64,000 nucleotides of DNA from an uncultured Oscillospiraceae bacterium (GTDB lineage: Bacteria > Bacillota > Clostridia > Oscillospirales > Oscillospiraceae), in contig CAKTMW010000002.1 in NCBI GenBank assembly GCA_934574095.1, positions 5,734 to 69,733 on the forward strand, read 5' to 3'. Position 1 is the first letter of the stretch. Each line of letters begins with the position of its first letter. A program made the position numbers and the translations under genes. The notes beneath the pieces were generated by a model. That model did not search any database. It was not told the DNA's origin and was given only the letters and a program-made list of their open reading frames with translations. Shown in pieces: positions 42,621 through 50,489 of the stretch.

Positions 42621-43232
42621 TTACTTATGCAGCAGGGGGCTGAGGGGCTTGTAGATGAGGAAGCACAGCGCCACGTCCAGCAGGCCCTTCACCAGCGTAA
42701 AGGGCACGTTGAACACCAGCAGGCAGTTGAACAGGGCGTTGCCGGTGGGCACATGGGCCACGCCGCCCAGGATGGCCTCGTACATCCCCACGATGGCCTC
42801 CAGGGGCAGGTTATACAGCACCACGTAGGCGGGGTAGACGATGAAATAGTTGGCCACGATGCTGATGAGGGCCATGGCCACCGCCCCCGCCAGCGAGCCG
42901 ATCAGCGCGCTCTTGCGGCTCTTGCTGCGCTGATAGACCATACCGGCGGCGAACACGAACACCGCCCCCAGAATGAAGTTGGACAGCTCGCCCACACCGG
43001 CGCTGGAGCCGAAGGGCAGGTGCAGCAGGTTCTTCACCAGCTGAATAGCGACGCCGTATACAGGGCCCAAAGAGAAAGTGCCCAGCAGTGCGGGAAGGTC
43101 GGAGATGTCCAGCTTGATAAAGGCCGGCATCAGCGGCACGGAGAATTCGATGAACTGCAGCACGGCGGCTACCGCCGTCAGCATGGCCGCCACGGCCAGG
43201 TGATGGGTCTTCTGTTTTTGCTTTTGGGTCAT
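42621..43232 (-). CDS. ribU: Riboflavin ECF transporter substrate-binding subunit
   Basis: A 203-residue membrane protein of the RibU S-component family, which binds riboflavin and works with a shared ECF energy module encoded elsewhere. AVLQFIEFSVPLMPAFIKLDISDLPALLG contains the family's KLD...LPALLG motif, and SSAGVGELSNFILG also fits. Six helices are predicted. AAGGAG lies before the ATG at 43232. The frame stays open through the riboswitch but that part is not coding. Expression should fall when FMN is plentiful. Confidence 0.95.
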   Translation of the reverse strand: MTQKQKQKTHHLAVAAMLTAVAAVLQFIEFSVPLMPAFIKLDISDLPALLGTFSLGPVYGVAIQLVKNLLHLPFGSSAGVGELSNFILGAVFVFAAGMVYQRSKSRKSALIGSLAGAVAMALISIVANYFIVYPAYVVLYNLPLEAIVGMYEAILGGVAHVPTGNALFNCLLVFNVPFTLVKGLLDVALCFLIYKPLSPLLHK

Positions 43233-43259
43233 GAAAAAAAGCTCCTTTTCGATGGTGTA

Positions 43260-43296
43260 ACACCCTTGGAAACGGTTGTCTCCCAAGGTGCACGCA
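43260..43296 (-). promoter_or_regulatory. Hairpin in the ribU leader (possible expression platform)
   Basis: Minus strand stem CACCTTGG with CCAAGGGTG, between the riboswitch and the ribU ribosome binding site. No long T-run follows it; a run of six T (TCTTTTTT) lies between the aptamer and this hairpin. Whether control is by termination or by translation cannot be decided by eye. Confidence 0.4.
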
Positions 43297-43330
43297 TCAA
43301 AAAAGAGCATCACGAAAATGCCGTACACGC

Positions 43331-43443
43331 CTTCTCTCATCCAGACTATACTGTCGGTACCGGAATCGCGCCGGTTCGTGCTCGCCGTCAGGCTCGCTCG
43401 CGGACTATACCGCCGGTGGGGAATCTCACCCCGCCCCGAAGAC
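43331..43443 (-). promoter_or_regulatory. FMN riboswitch (RFN element)
   Basis: Read on the minus strand it begins TCTTCGGGGCGGGGTGAGAT, followed by TCCCCACCGGCGGTA, the GCGAGC arm, GATTCCGGTACCGACAGTAT and the closing GGATGAGAGAAG. These are the conserved blocks of the RFN aptamer in the correct order. It lies about 100 bases upstream of ribU. Confidence 0.96.
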
Positions 43444-43468
43444 AATTGATCCAGTTGTGTTCACCTGT

Positions 43469-43497
43469 ATGATACAACATCCGGCAGAAAAATGCAA
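43469..43497 (-). promoter_or_regulatory. Sigma-A promoter of the ribU riboswitch transcript
   Basis: Minus strand TTGCAT, 17 bases, TATCAT. Transcription would start about 20 bases before the aptamer. Confidence 0.7.
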
Positions 43498-43518
43498 GAG
43501 GGAATTTTCCGGCACCGT

Positions 43519-43546
43519 CACTTGCCAGAGTGGCGGTTTTCCCGTT
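43519..43546. repeat. Hairpin shared with the small-ORF locus at 20.1 kb
   Basis: ACCGTCACTTGCCAGAGTGG and the following CGGTTTTCCCGTTTTA match 20145-20179 except at a few positions. On the minus strand the matched part again encodes KRENRHSGK before a stop, but here no start codon with a ribosome binding site leads into that frame, so it looks like a decayed or partial copy. Confidence 0.5.
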
Positions 43547-43589
43547 TTATGTGCAGCGTAAAGACGAATCCAAACAGGACGCGTGAAAT

Positions 43590-43618
43590 ACATATTTTTC
43601 TTCCGTCTCCGCATACTA
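43590..43618 (+). promoter_or_regulatory. Possible sigma-G promoter of spoVAD
   Basis: CATACTA (43612-43618) is an exact match to the sigma-G -10 consensus of Bacillus. An ACATA 17 bases upstream approximates its GNATR -35. This is the expected forespore sigma factor for spoVA genes. Confidence 0.45.
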
Positions 43619-43644
43619 CCTCCAAAAATTGTGAGGTGAAGCAA

Positions 43645-44658
43645 ATGGAAATGCATCGAACCGGGCGGACGGTGGCCTTTTCCGGCGGCGTCAGTGTGCT
43701 GTCATGGGGCAGCATCGCCGGAAAGCTGGAGGGGCAGGGCCCGCTGGGCGGCTATTTTGACGAGATCGAGCCGGATTCCTTCTGCGGACAGGCCAGCTGG
43801 GAGAAGGCCGAGTCCCAGCTCCAGCAGCGGGCGCTGGCCCACGCCCTCCGCCGGGGCGGTATGCAGGCGTCGGACCTGGATCTGGTGCTGGCGGGGGACC
43901 TTCTCAACCAGTGCGCCGCCAGCAATTTCGCCCTGCGCTGCCAGCCCTTCAGCGTGGCGGGGCTGTACGCCGCCTGCGCCACCATGGGTGAGGGGCTGGC
44001 GCTGGCAGCCATGCTGCTGCAAGGGGGCGCGGCCAACACGGCCGCCTGCGTGACCTCCTCCCACTACTGCACCGCGGAGCGGCAGTACCGTATGCCGCTG
44101 CCCTACGGCTCCCAGCGGTGTCCCACCGCCCAGTGGACGGCCACCGCCTCCGGCTGCTGCGTCCTGGGCCGCAGCGGCGACGGGCCGTACCTCACCCACG
44201 CCACCCTGGGCCGCATCGTGGACATGGGCGTCAACGACGAGTGCAACATGGGCGGGGCCATGGCCCCGGCGGCCATCGACACGCTGGAGGCTCTGTTCCG
44301 GGACACCTGCACCACCCCTCAGGACTATGACCTGATCGTCACCGGCGACCTGGGGGCCGTCGGCCACAGCGTGGTAAAGGACCTGATGGCGCGGGACGGC
44401 TTCCACATGGACAGCCGCTATACCGACTGCGGATTGCTGCTGTTCGACCGGGAGAGGCAGGATATGCACGCCGGGGGCTCCGGCGCGGGGTGCAGCGCCT
44501 CGGTGCTGTGCGCCTACCTGCTGCCGGGGCTGAAGAGCCGCCGGTGGAAGCGCATCCTCTTCGCCCCCACCGGGGCGCTGCAAAGCCCCACCACCGTGTT
44601 TCAGAAGGAGACTATGCCGGCGGTGTGCCACGCGGTGGTGCTGTCGGCGGAGCGATAA
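43645..44658 (+). CDS. spoVAD: Stage V sporulation protein AD
   Basis: A 337-residue thiolase-fold protein of the spore inner-membrane channel that takes up dipicolinic acid during sporulation and releases it at germination. EGQGPLGGYFDEI, LVLAGDLLNQCAASNFALR, SSHYCTAERQYRMPLPYGSQ and MGVNDECNMGGAMAPAAIDT are characteristic. The length equals that of Bacillus SpoVAD (338). GAGGTGAA precedes the ATG. spoVAE follows after 10 bases. spoVAC, usually next to spoVAD, is not present upstream, where the ribU riboswitch lies. Confidence 0.95.
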   Translation: MEMHRTGRTVAFSGGVSVLSWGSIAGKLEGQGPLGGYFDEIEPDSFCGQASWEKAESQLQQRALAHALRRGGMQASDLDLVLAGDLLNQCAASNFALRCQPFSVAGLYAACATMGEGLALAAMLLQGGAANTAACVTSSHYCTAERQYRMPLPYGSQRCPTAQWTATASGCCVLGRSGDGPYLTHATLGRIVDMGVNDECNMGGAMAPAAIDTLEALFRDTCTTPQDYDLIVTGDLGAVGHSVVKDLMARDGFHMDSRYTDCGLLLFDRERQDMHAGGSGAGCSASVLCAYLLPGLKSRRWKRILFAPTGALQSPTTVFQKETMPAVCHAVVLSAER

Positions 44659-44668
44659 GGAGGAAAAT

Positions 44669-45025
44669 ATGGCGTATCTCTGGTGTTTTCTCTGCGGCGG
44701 GCTGCTGTGCGCCGTGGGACAGGTGCTCATCGACCTGACGAAGCTGACCCCCGCCCGCATCCTGTCAGGCTACGTGGTGGCGGGCGTGATCTTACAGGCT
44801 CTGGGTCTCTATCAGCCGCTGGTGGACTGGGCCGGGGCGGGGGCCACCGTGCCCCTGACGGGGTTCGGCTACTCGCTGGCCAGGGGCGTGGCAAAAGCGG
44901 TGGAGGAAAAAGGACTGCTGGGCGTTCTCGCCGGCGGACTGACCGCCACGGCGGGGGGCATCGCCGCGGCGGTGGTGTTCGCCCTCATCATGGCGCTTTT
45001 GTGCAAGCCGAAAGAAAAGCGTTGA
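44669..45025 (+). CDS. spoVAE: Stage V sporulation protein AE (AEB type)
   Basis: A 118-residue membrane protein with three to four hydrophobic segments. The motifs GQVLIDLTKLTPARIL and GFGYSLARGVAKAVEEKGLLG identify SpoVAE (SpoVAEB). It partners SpoVAC and SpoVAD in the DPA channel of the spore membrane. AAGGAGG precedes the ATG. Confidence 0.94.
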   Translation: MAYLWCFLCGGLLCAVGQVLIDLTKLTPARILSGYVVAGVILQALGLYQPLVDWAGAGATVPLTGFGYSLARGVAKAVEEKGLLGVLAGGLTATAGGIAAAVVFALIMALLCKPKEKR

Positions 45026-45050
45026 CAAATACCCTCAGGGGGTATATAAT
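45022..45050 (+). promoter_or_regulatory. csoR promoter: TTGACA-17-TATAAT
   Basis: Perfect -35 and -10 hexamers. The whole spacer is occupied by a CsoR-type operator. Confidence 0.9.
45029..45045. promoter_or_regulatory. CsoR-type operator 1, in the promoter spacer
   Basis: The 17-base pseudopalindrome ATACCCTCAGGGGGTAT fits the GC-tract operator bound by apo-CsoR. Confidence 0.75.
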
Positions 45051-45064
45051 GCCACCATCAAAAT

Positions 45065-45081
45065 ATACCCCTGGGAGGTAT
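45065..45081. promoter_or_regulatory. CsoR-type operator 2, over the ribosome binding site
   Basis: ATACCCCTGGGAGGTAT, a second pseudopalindrome with the same TATACCC/GGGTAT ends. It includes the GGGAGG Shine-Dalgarno of csoR. Confidence 0.65.
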
Positions 45082-45086
45082 GCTGT

Positions 45087-45383
45087 ATGAATTGCTGCCA
45101 TTGTCAAAAGACGAAGCACCGCTCTGACGAGGAGCAGAAGCGCCTGACCCACCGCCTGAACCGGATCGAGGGGCAGGTGCGGGGCCTGAAGGACATGCTG
45201 CAAAGGGATGCCTATTGCCCCGATATTCTCATTCAGGTGTCCGCCGTCAGCGCGGCGCTGAACAGCTTCAGCAAGGAACTGCTGGCCACCCACATCCGCA
45301 CCTGCGTGGCGGACGGCATCCGTCAGGGGGACGACGCGGTCATCGACGAGCTGGTGACCACGCTGCAAAAGCTGATGAAATAG
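45087..45383 (+). CDS. csoR: Copper-sensing transcriptional repressor CsoR
   Basis: A 98-residue all-helical repressor. Copper ligands are in register with known CsoR: Cys44 (DAYCPDI), His69 and Cys73 (THIRTC). [20 protein letters not shown] is the family signature. The additional N-terminal CCHC cluster (residues 3-6) is not part of the core site. Two operator-like palindromes precede it, so it probably represses its own operon with copA and releases DNA when Cu(I) binds. Confidence 0.95.
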   Translation: MNCCHCQKTKHRSDEEQKRLTHRLNRIEGQVRGLKDMLQRDAYCPDILIQVSAVSAALNSFSKELLATHIRTCVADGIRQGDDAVIDELVTTLQKLMK

Positions 45384-45394
45384 GAGGCGGCGTG

Positions 45395-47887
45395 ATGAAA
45401 GAAAAATTTGTGGTGACAGGCATGACCTGCGCGGCCTGTTCGGCCCACGTGGAAAAGGCGGCGGGCTCTCTGCCCGGCGTCAACAGCGCGGTGGTGAACC
45501 TGATGCTGGGCACCATGATGGTGGACTACGACCCGCAGCAGGTGACGCCGGAGCAGATCATCTCCGCGGTGGAGAGCGGCGGCTACGGCGCGAAGCGGGC
45601 GTCCGACGTGAAGCAGAACGTCCATAAGGAGCAGGACGCGGCGCTGGCGAAAATGCGCCGCCGTCTGGTGTGGTCCATCGTGTGTCTGGTGCCCCTGTTC
45701 TATATCAGCATGGGCCATATGATGGGGCTGCCGCTGCCCGGCTTCCTGACGGCCAGCCACCTGACCCACGCCATCTCCCAGCTTGTGTTCTGCGTGCCCA
45801 TTCTGATCCTGAACCGCAGCTATTTCACCGTGGGCTTCTCCCAACTGTTCCGCCGCAGCCCCAACATGGACACGCTGGTGGCGCTGGGCGCCAGCGCCGG
45901 GCTGGTGTACAGCCTGATCGAAATGGTGCGCTTGGCGGCGGGACAGGTATCCGGCATGCCGGAGCTGTACTTCGAGTCGGCGGGCATGATCTGCGCGCTG
46001 GTGACGGTGGGCAAATACCTGGAGGAGCGCAGCAAGGGCAAGACCACCGACGCCATTTCCGCCCTGCTGGCGCTGGCCCCTGACAGCGCCGTGGTGAAGC
46101 GGGGCGGCGTGGAAGTCACCGTCCCGGCGGAGGATATCCAGAAGGGCGATATCGTGGTGGTGCGTCAGGGCGGCAAGATCCCTGTGGACGGCGTGGTGGT
46201 GTCCGGCAGCGGCTCGGTGGACGAGTCCGCCATCACCGGCGAGAGCCTGCCGGTGGAGAAAACCGTAGGCGATACCGTCACCTCCGCCACCGTGAACCAG
46301 AGCGGCTATCTGGAGCTGGAGGCCACCCGCGTAGGGGCCGACACCACCCTGTCCCAGATCGTAAAGCTGATGGAGGAGGCGTCCTCCAGTAAGGCCCCCA
46401 TCTCCCGCTTGGCGGACAAGATCAGCGGCGTGTTCGTGCCGGTGGTCATGTCCATCGCCCTCATCGCGGCGCTGCTATGGGCCTTCGTCGGTGGCCAGAG
46501 CGTGCAGTTCTGCCTGTCGGTGGGCATCGCCGTGCTGGTGATCTCCTGCCCCTGCGCGCTGGGTCTCGCCACTCCCGTGGCCATCATGGTGGGCACCGGC
46601 AAGGCGGCGGAGAACGGCATTCTTATCAAATCCGCCCAGTCGCTGGAGCTGATGGGCCGGGTCAACACTGTGGTGCTGGATAAAACCGGCACCGTCACGG
46701 AAGGAAAGCCCCGGCTCACCGACTGCTTCGCCGCCGAGAGCGTCACCGAGGAGGAGCTGCTGTGCGTGGCGGCCAGCGTGGAGCAGCCCAGCGAGCATCC
46801 CCTCAGCCGCGCCGTCACCGAGGCGGCCCAGGAGCGGAGCATCCCCCTGTGCAACGTGACGGACTTCGCCGCCGTCCCCGGCGGCGGTGTGCATGCCGCC
46901 GTACACGGCGAGACCGTGTACGCCGGAAACGCCGACTATATGGGGCGGAACGGCGTCTCCCTCGACGCCTTTTCCGCCCAGGCGGAGACGTGGGCCAACG
47001 ACGGCAAGACCGTCCTCTACTTCGCCCAGCAGGGCCGCCTTCTGGGGATGCTGGCGGTGGCCGACACCGTGAAGCCCGACAGCGCCGCGGCCATCGCCGC
47101 CCTGAAGCGCTCCGGCTGCCGCGTGGTGCTGCTGACCGGCGACAACGCCCAGACCGCCAACGCCATCGCCCGTCAGGTGGGCGTGGACCAGGTGATCGCC
47201 CAGGTACTGCCCCAGGACAAGGCCGCCTGTGTGGAGAAGCTGCAAAAGGACGGCCAGCTGGTGGCCATGGTGGGCGACGGCATCAACGACGCCCCGGCGC
47301 TGGTGCAGGCGGACGTGGGCCTTGCCATCGGCGCGGGCACCGACATCGCCATCGAATCGGCGGATATCGTCCTCATGAAGAGCAGCCTTGCCGACGTGGC
47401 CTCCGCCGCCGCCCTCAGCCGCGCCGTGCTGCGGAACATCCGGCAGAATCTGTTCTGGGCCTTCTTTTATAATAGTGTGGGCATCCCCGTGGCGGCAGGC
47501 GTCCTGTATCCGGCCCTGGGCCTGCTGCTGAACCCCATGATCGCCGCCGCCTGTATGTCCCTCAGCAGCGTGTGCGTGGTGTCCAACGCATTGCGCCTGC
47601 GGCTGTGGAAGCCTGAGACCAGACCCGTCCCCAGCGCCGCCGGCACGGCGGCAGAACATATTGCTGACAATGAGGAGGAACCGACTATGAAAAAGACCGT
47701 TACCATCGAGGGCATGATGTGTGCCCACTGCGTGGCCCATGTGGAAAAGGCCCTGACCGCCCTGCCCGGCGTGAAGGCCGCCGTTGACCTGACCTCCGGC
47801 ACCGCCGTGGTGGAGGGCGACGTCACCGACGAGGCCATCCGCGCCGCCGTCACCGACGCGGGCTATACCGTGAAGGACATCCGGTAA
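45395..47887 (+). CDS. copA: Copper-exporting P1B-type ATPase with fused C-terminal chaperone-like domain
   Basis: An 830-residue Cu(I) pump. N-terminal HMA domain ([12 protein letters not shown]), eight membrane helices, [14 protein letters not shown] ion site seen as [12 protein letters not shown] near 384-395, phosphorylation site DKTGT near 428, HP locus EQPSEHPLS, and the hinge [10 protein letters not shown]. After the last helix, about 35 linker residues lead into a second HMA domain ([12 protein letters not shown]) at residues 765-830. A C-terminal HMA is unusual in CopA and resembles a stand-alone CopZ. TAGGAGG precedes the ATG at 45395, 11 bases after csoR. Confidence 0.95.
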   Translation: MKEKFVVTGMTCAACSAHVEKAAGSLPGVNSAVVNLMLGTMMVDYDPQQVTPEQIISAVESGGYGAKRASDVKQNVHKEQDAALAKMRRRLVWSIVCLVPLFYISMGHMMGLPLPGFLTASHLTHAISQLVFCVPILILNRSYFTVGFSQLFRRSPNMDTLVALGASAGLVYSLIEMVRLAAGQVSGMPELYFESAGMICALVTVGKYLEERSKGKTTDAISALLALAPDSAVVKRGGVEVTVPAEDIQKGDIVVVRQGGKIPVDGVVVSGSGSVDESAITGESLPVEKTVGDTVTSATVNQSGYLELEATRVGADTTLSQIVKLMEEASSSKAPISRLADKISGVFVPVVMSIALIAALLWAFVGGQSVQFCLSVGIAVLVISCPCALGLATPVAIMVGTGKAAENGILIKSAQSLELMGRVNTVVLDKTGTVTEGKPRLTDCFAAESVTEEELLCVAASVEQPSEHPLSRAVTEAAQERSIPLCNVTDFAAVPGGGVHAAVHGETVYAGNADYMGRNGVSLDAFSAQAETWANDGKTVLYFAQQGRLLGMLAVADTVKPDSAAAIAALKRSGCRVVLLTGDNAQTANAIARQVGVDQVIAQVLPQDKAACVEKLQKDGQLVAMVGDGINDAPALVQADVGLAIGAGTDIAIESADIVLMKSSLADVASAAALSRAVLRNIRQNLFWAFFYNSVGIPVAAGVLYPALGLLLNPMIAAACMSLSSVCVVSNALRLRLWKPETRPVPSAAGTAAEHIADNEEEPTMKKTVTIEGMMCAHCVAHVEKALTALPGVKAAVDLTSGTAVVEGDVTDEAIRAAVTDAGYTVKDIR
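47687..47887 (+). CDS. Possible internal start giving a free CopZ-like chaperone
   Basis: Inside copA and in the same frame, GAGGAGGAA (47672-47680) lies 6 bases before an ATG that begins [15 protein letters not shown], exactly where a CopZ copper chaperone would start. A separate 66-residue product is therefore possible alongside the full-length fusion. Whether internal initiation occurs is inferred from the ribosome binding site alone. Confidence 0.5.
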   Translation: MKKTVTIEGMMCAHCVAHVEKALTALPGVKAAVDLTSGTAVVEGDVTDEAIRAAVTDAGYTVKDIR

Positions 47888-47943
47888 AACCGAGCGCCGC
47901 CATGGCGGGCGGCGAATTCTGCGAAGCTTTTTTGGCAGACTGC

Positions 47944-47978
47944 GCCTGGGGTGGGGCAATGCCCCGCCCCAGGCTTTT
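47944..47978 (+). terminator. Terminator of csoR-copA
   Basis: A 14-bp stem with one T-G pair (GCCTGGGGTGGGGC) and a 3-base loop, followed by TTTT. Confidence 0.8.
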
Positions 47979-48056
47979 GCTATTGTGGAAAACTTACAAG
48001 GATATTCCGCAAAATTTCTACGTTTTGCACAGAAACATTTTATCTTGTGGTCATCT

Positions 48057-48094
48057 AAGGCCGAGGCACAACATCTTGTGCCCCGGCCTTTTTT
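48057..48094 (+). terminator. Second terminator before the dcw cluster
   Basis: A stem of about 15 bp (AAGGCCGAGGCACAA with one mismatch), followed by six T. The 78 AT-richer bases between the two terminators hold no ORF. Confidence 0.8.
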
Positions 48095-48195
48095 GCACTT
48101 TCAGAAGTCAAACAGTCGTTTTATTCACTCTATCCAATCAGGAAAATGCTGGAAAAATGTGTGTCGAACCCCTGTTTTTATCGGAAAATTTCTCC

Positions 48196-48224
48196 TTGCA
48201 ATCCCCAGGGGATTTATGTATACT
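48196..48224 (+). promoter_or_regulatory. Promoter of the dcw cluster
   Basis: TTGCAA, 17 bases, TATACT, about 90 bases before mraZ. Confidence 0.75.
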
Positions 48225-48234
48225 TGAAAGCGTA

Positions 48235-48272
48235 GTGGTGAATTGTGGGGGAAGTGCCCCTATTTGTGGTGG
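48235..48272 (+). promoter_or_regulatory. Possible MraZ box repeats
   Basis: GTGG occurs at 48235, 48245 and 48266, with a degenerate GTGC near 48254: spacing of about 10 bases just after the promoter. Tandem GTGG/TGGG repeats at this position are what MraZ binds in other bacteria. Confidence 0.45.
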
Positions 48273-48316
48273 AGAATCCCACAGTTTCCCCATTTCGGCC
48301 ATGGGAGGTGAGGAAC

Positions 48317-48733
48317 ATGACAGGTCAATACGCGCACAGTATCGACGCCAAGGGCCGTCTGTTCATCCCCGCCAAGCTCCGCGAAGAGCTGGGCGGCACC
48401 TTCCACGTGATGCTGGGCCAGGACGGGTGCCTTTCCGTGTACTCCGACGACAACTGGAACGCCATTCTGGACCGGCTGAAGACCATGAGCTTCAGCAAGG
48501 TGAAGACCCTGCGGACCATGTTCGCCCTGGCGGCCGACTGCGAGCCGGACGCCCAGGGGCGCATCCTGCTGCCCCAGAAGCTGCGGCAGCTGGCCCATCT
48601 GGAGAAGGACGTGGTCATCATCGGTATGTTCGACCGGGCTGAGATATGGAACGCCCAGCGCTGGGCCGAGATCGAGGAGGCCGCCCTCAGCGACGGGTCG
48701 CTGGAGGAGGCTATGGAGGAGCTGGGACTGTGA
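48317..48733 (+). CDS. mraZ: Transcriptional regulator MraZ
   Basis: A 138-residue AbrB-fold regulator of the division and cell wall cluster. Two tandem MraZ repeats are visible: AHSIDAKGRLFIPAKLREEL and DCEPDAQGRILLPQKLRQL. GGAGGTGAGGAAC precedes the ATG. It is the first gene of the cluster, three bases before rsmH, and probably binds the repeats at 48235-48272. Confidence 0.96.
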   Translation: MTGQYAHSIDAKGRLFIPAKLREELGGTFHVMLGQDGCLSVYSDDNWNAILDRLKTMSFSKVKTLRTMFALAADCEPDAQGRILLPQKLRQLAHLEKDVVIIGMFDRAEIWNAQRWAEIEEAALSDGSLEEAMEELGL

Positions 48734-48735
48734 CC

Positions 48736-49698
48736 ATGGAGCTGCACCACAACGTCCAGGAGGACCTGGACTACGGCCACCGGCCGGTACTGCTGGCGGA
48801 ATGTCTGGACGCGCTCTGCATCCGGCCCGACGGTGTGTACGTGGACGGTACGCTGGGCCGGGCGGGCCACTCGCTGGAGATCGCCAAACGCCTGACCACC
48901 GGCCGTCTCATCGGCATCGACCGGGACGAGACCGCCATCACCGCCGCCCAGGAGCGGCTGCGGGACTATCTGGATCATGTGACGCTGGTGCACAGCAATT
49001 TTGAGCGCATCGGCGAGATATTGGAGGAGCTGCACATCCCCGGCGCGGACGGTATGCTGTTCGATCTGGGCGTGTCCTCTCCCCAGCTGGACGACGCGGC
49101 GCGGGGCTTCAGCTATATGCACGACGCGCCCCTGGATATGCGGATGGACCGCACGGCGGCGCTGGACGCCCGCCAGGTGGTGAACCTGTGGTCCTATGAG
49201 GAGCTGCGGCGCATCCTGTACGATTTCGGCGAGGAGCGCTACGCCCCCGCCATTGCCAAAGCCATCTGCCGGACGCGGGAGACCGCGCCCATCGAGACCA
49301 CTCTGCAATTGGTGGACGTCATCAAGTCCGCCATGCCCCCCCAGGCGCTGCGGGAGAAGCAGCACCCCGCCAAGCGGAGCTTTCAGGCCATCCGCATCGC
49401 CGTCAACGGCGAACTGGACGCCCTGCCCCCCATGCTGAACGCCGGGTGCGCGCACCTGAATCCGGGCGGACGGCTGGCGGTGATCTCCTTCCACTCGCTG
49501 GAGGACCGCATCATCAAGAAGACCATGCAGGAGCTGGCCACCGGCTGCACCTGCCCCCCCAATTTTCCCGTGTGCGTATGCGGGAAGAAACCGAAAATGA
49601 AGCTCGTCTCCCGCAAGCCCATTGTACCGGGCGAGGCGGAGCTTGCCGGAAATCCCCGCGCCCGCAGCGCCAAGCTCCGGGTGGCGGAGAAGCTGTGA
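48736..49698 (+). CDS. rsmH: 16S rRNA (cytosine-1402-N4)-methyltransferase
   Basis: A 320-residue RsmH (MraW). The SAM-binding start is VDGTLGRAGHSLEIAKRL, with LFDLGVSSPQLDDAARGFSY, DAPLDMRMD and SFHSLEDRIIK as family motifs. It methylates C1402 in the 16S rRNA decoding site. ATG at 48736 is chosen; a GTG two codons upstream overlapping the mraZ stop is an alternative. Confidence 0.97.
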   Translation: MELHHNVQEDLDYGHRPVLLAECLDALCIRPDGVYVDGTLGRAGHSLEIAKRLTTGRLIGIDRDETAITAAQERLRDYLDHVTLVHSNFERIGEILEELHIPGADGMLFDLGVSSPQLDDAARGFSYMHDAPLDMRMDRTAALDARQVVNLWSYEELRRILYDFGEERYAPAIAKAICRTRETAPIETTLQLVDVIKSAMPPQALREKQHPAKRSFQAIRIAVNGELDALPPMLNAGCAHLNPGGRLAVISFHSLEDRIIKKTMQELATGCTCPPNFPVCVCGKKPKMKLVSRKPIVPGEAELAGNPRARSAKLRVAEKL

Positions 49699-49701
49699 AT
49701 C

Positions 49702-49814
49702 TGTCATTCCGATCCAGTGCGCACACTGGCGTGGGAATCCGTTCCTTTTCTGCTCTGTCTCGCATTAGGAGAAACGGATTGCCACGGCCAGTCTGAGGAC
49801 TGGCCTCGCAATGA
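49702..49814. repeat. Family D repeat between rsmH and ftsL
   Basis: Begins CTGTCATTCCGATCCAGTG, has GTGGGAATCCGTT and its inverse-like AAACGGATTGCCACG, and ends CTCGCAATGACA. The ends are inverted relative to each other (TGTCATT / AATGACA). The other copy, at 57158-57320, is interrupted by family A. Confidence 0.7.
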
Positions 49815-49855
49815 CAAATGAAAGCCAAGCTGCAAAAGAAAGGAAGTCCTTCCCC

Positions 49856-50401
49856 ATGACTGACGAACGCCGCCGCAACATGAAAATCGTATATGGCAAC
49901 CTGGCCTATGACCTGGATACCCTGGTGCGGGAGCGTCAGCTGGAGGAGGCCGGCGCCATGCCGGAGCGCCGCCAGGCACCGGAGCGTCAGCCCCAGGTGC
50001 AGGCCCGCCGCCGTCCCCAGGCCCAGGCCAAGGCCCGTCCCTCCGCGCTGGTGGTGGGCGGCATCGCGGTGGTGTGCGCCCTGGTGATGGTGCTGCTGCT
50101 GGGCTATGTGCAGCTGACCACCGTGTCCAACCACGTGTCCACCATCCAGAAGGACATCGCCTCCCTGGAGGAGGAGCACGTCTCCCTTCTGACGGAGTAC
50201 GAAAAGACCTTTGACCTGGCCACCATCAAGGCCGCCGCCGAGGAGGCCGGTATGTCCAAGCCCTCCGCCGGACAGATCCAGTACATCGACCTGAGCGGCT
50301 CCGACACCGCCGTGGTGTACGGCGACGAGCCGGGCGTGGCGGCCAGGGCCGCCGATTCCCTGAAAAAGGGTGCGCTGTCCCTGTGGGAATATTTCCGCTG
50401 A
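49856..50401 (+). CDS. ftsL: Cell division protein FtsL-like
   Basis: A 181-residue bitopic membrane protein. A long cytoplasmic N-terminus rich in Arg/Gln/Pro (about 75 residues) is followed by one helix (ALVVGGIAVVCALVMVLLLGYV) and a short extracellular coiled coil (VSTIQKDIASLEEEHVSLLTEYE). Size, topology and position between rsmH and pbpB fit FtsL, which joins DivIC and DivIB in the septal complex; sequence alone is weak, as usual for this family. AAAGGAAG precedes the ATG at 49856. Confidence 0.82.
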   Translation: MTDERRRNMKIVYGNLAYDLDTLVRERQLEEAGAMPERRQAPERQPQVQARRRPQAQAKARPSALVVGGIAVVCALVMVLLLGYVQLTTVSNHVSTIQKDIASLEEEHVSLLTEYEKTFDLATIKAAAEEAGMSKPSAGQIQYIDLSGSDTAVVYGDEPGVAARAADSLKKGALSLWEYFR

Positions 50402-50425
50402 AAACCCCGTATAGTTGAGTCGAAC

Positions 50426-50463
50426 AGCAAGGAGCGAGAAGCCAGATTCTTGCTCCTTGCTTT
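50426..50463 (+). terminator. Hairpin between ftsL and the PBP gene (possible attenuator)
   Basis: AGCAAGGAGC pairs with GCTCCTTGCT, extended by AGAA/TTCT after a bulge. Only TTT follows, so partial termination is more likely than full. Confidence 0.55.
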
Positions 50464-50489
50464 GGCCTTTCCATGAAGGAGTCTTAATT

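Noticed and set aside
43426-43656. 62-residue minus-strand ORF (MRRRKKNMYFTRP start) with GGAGGTAGT upstream
   Set aside because: It runs through the ribU promoter and into the FMN aptamer, and its frame differs from the one shared with the 20.1-kb peptide. The ribosome binding site is the only support.
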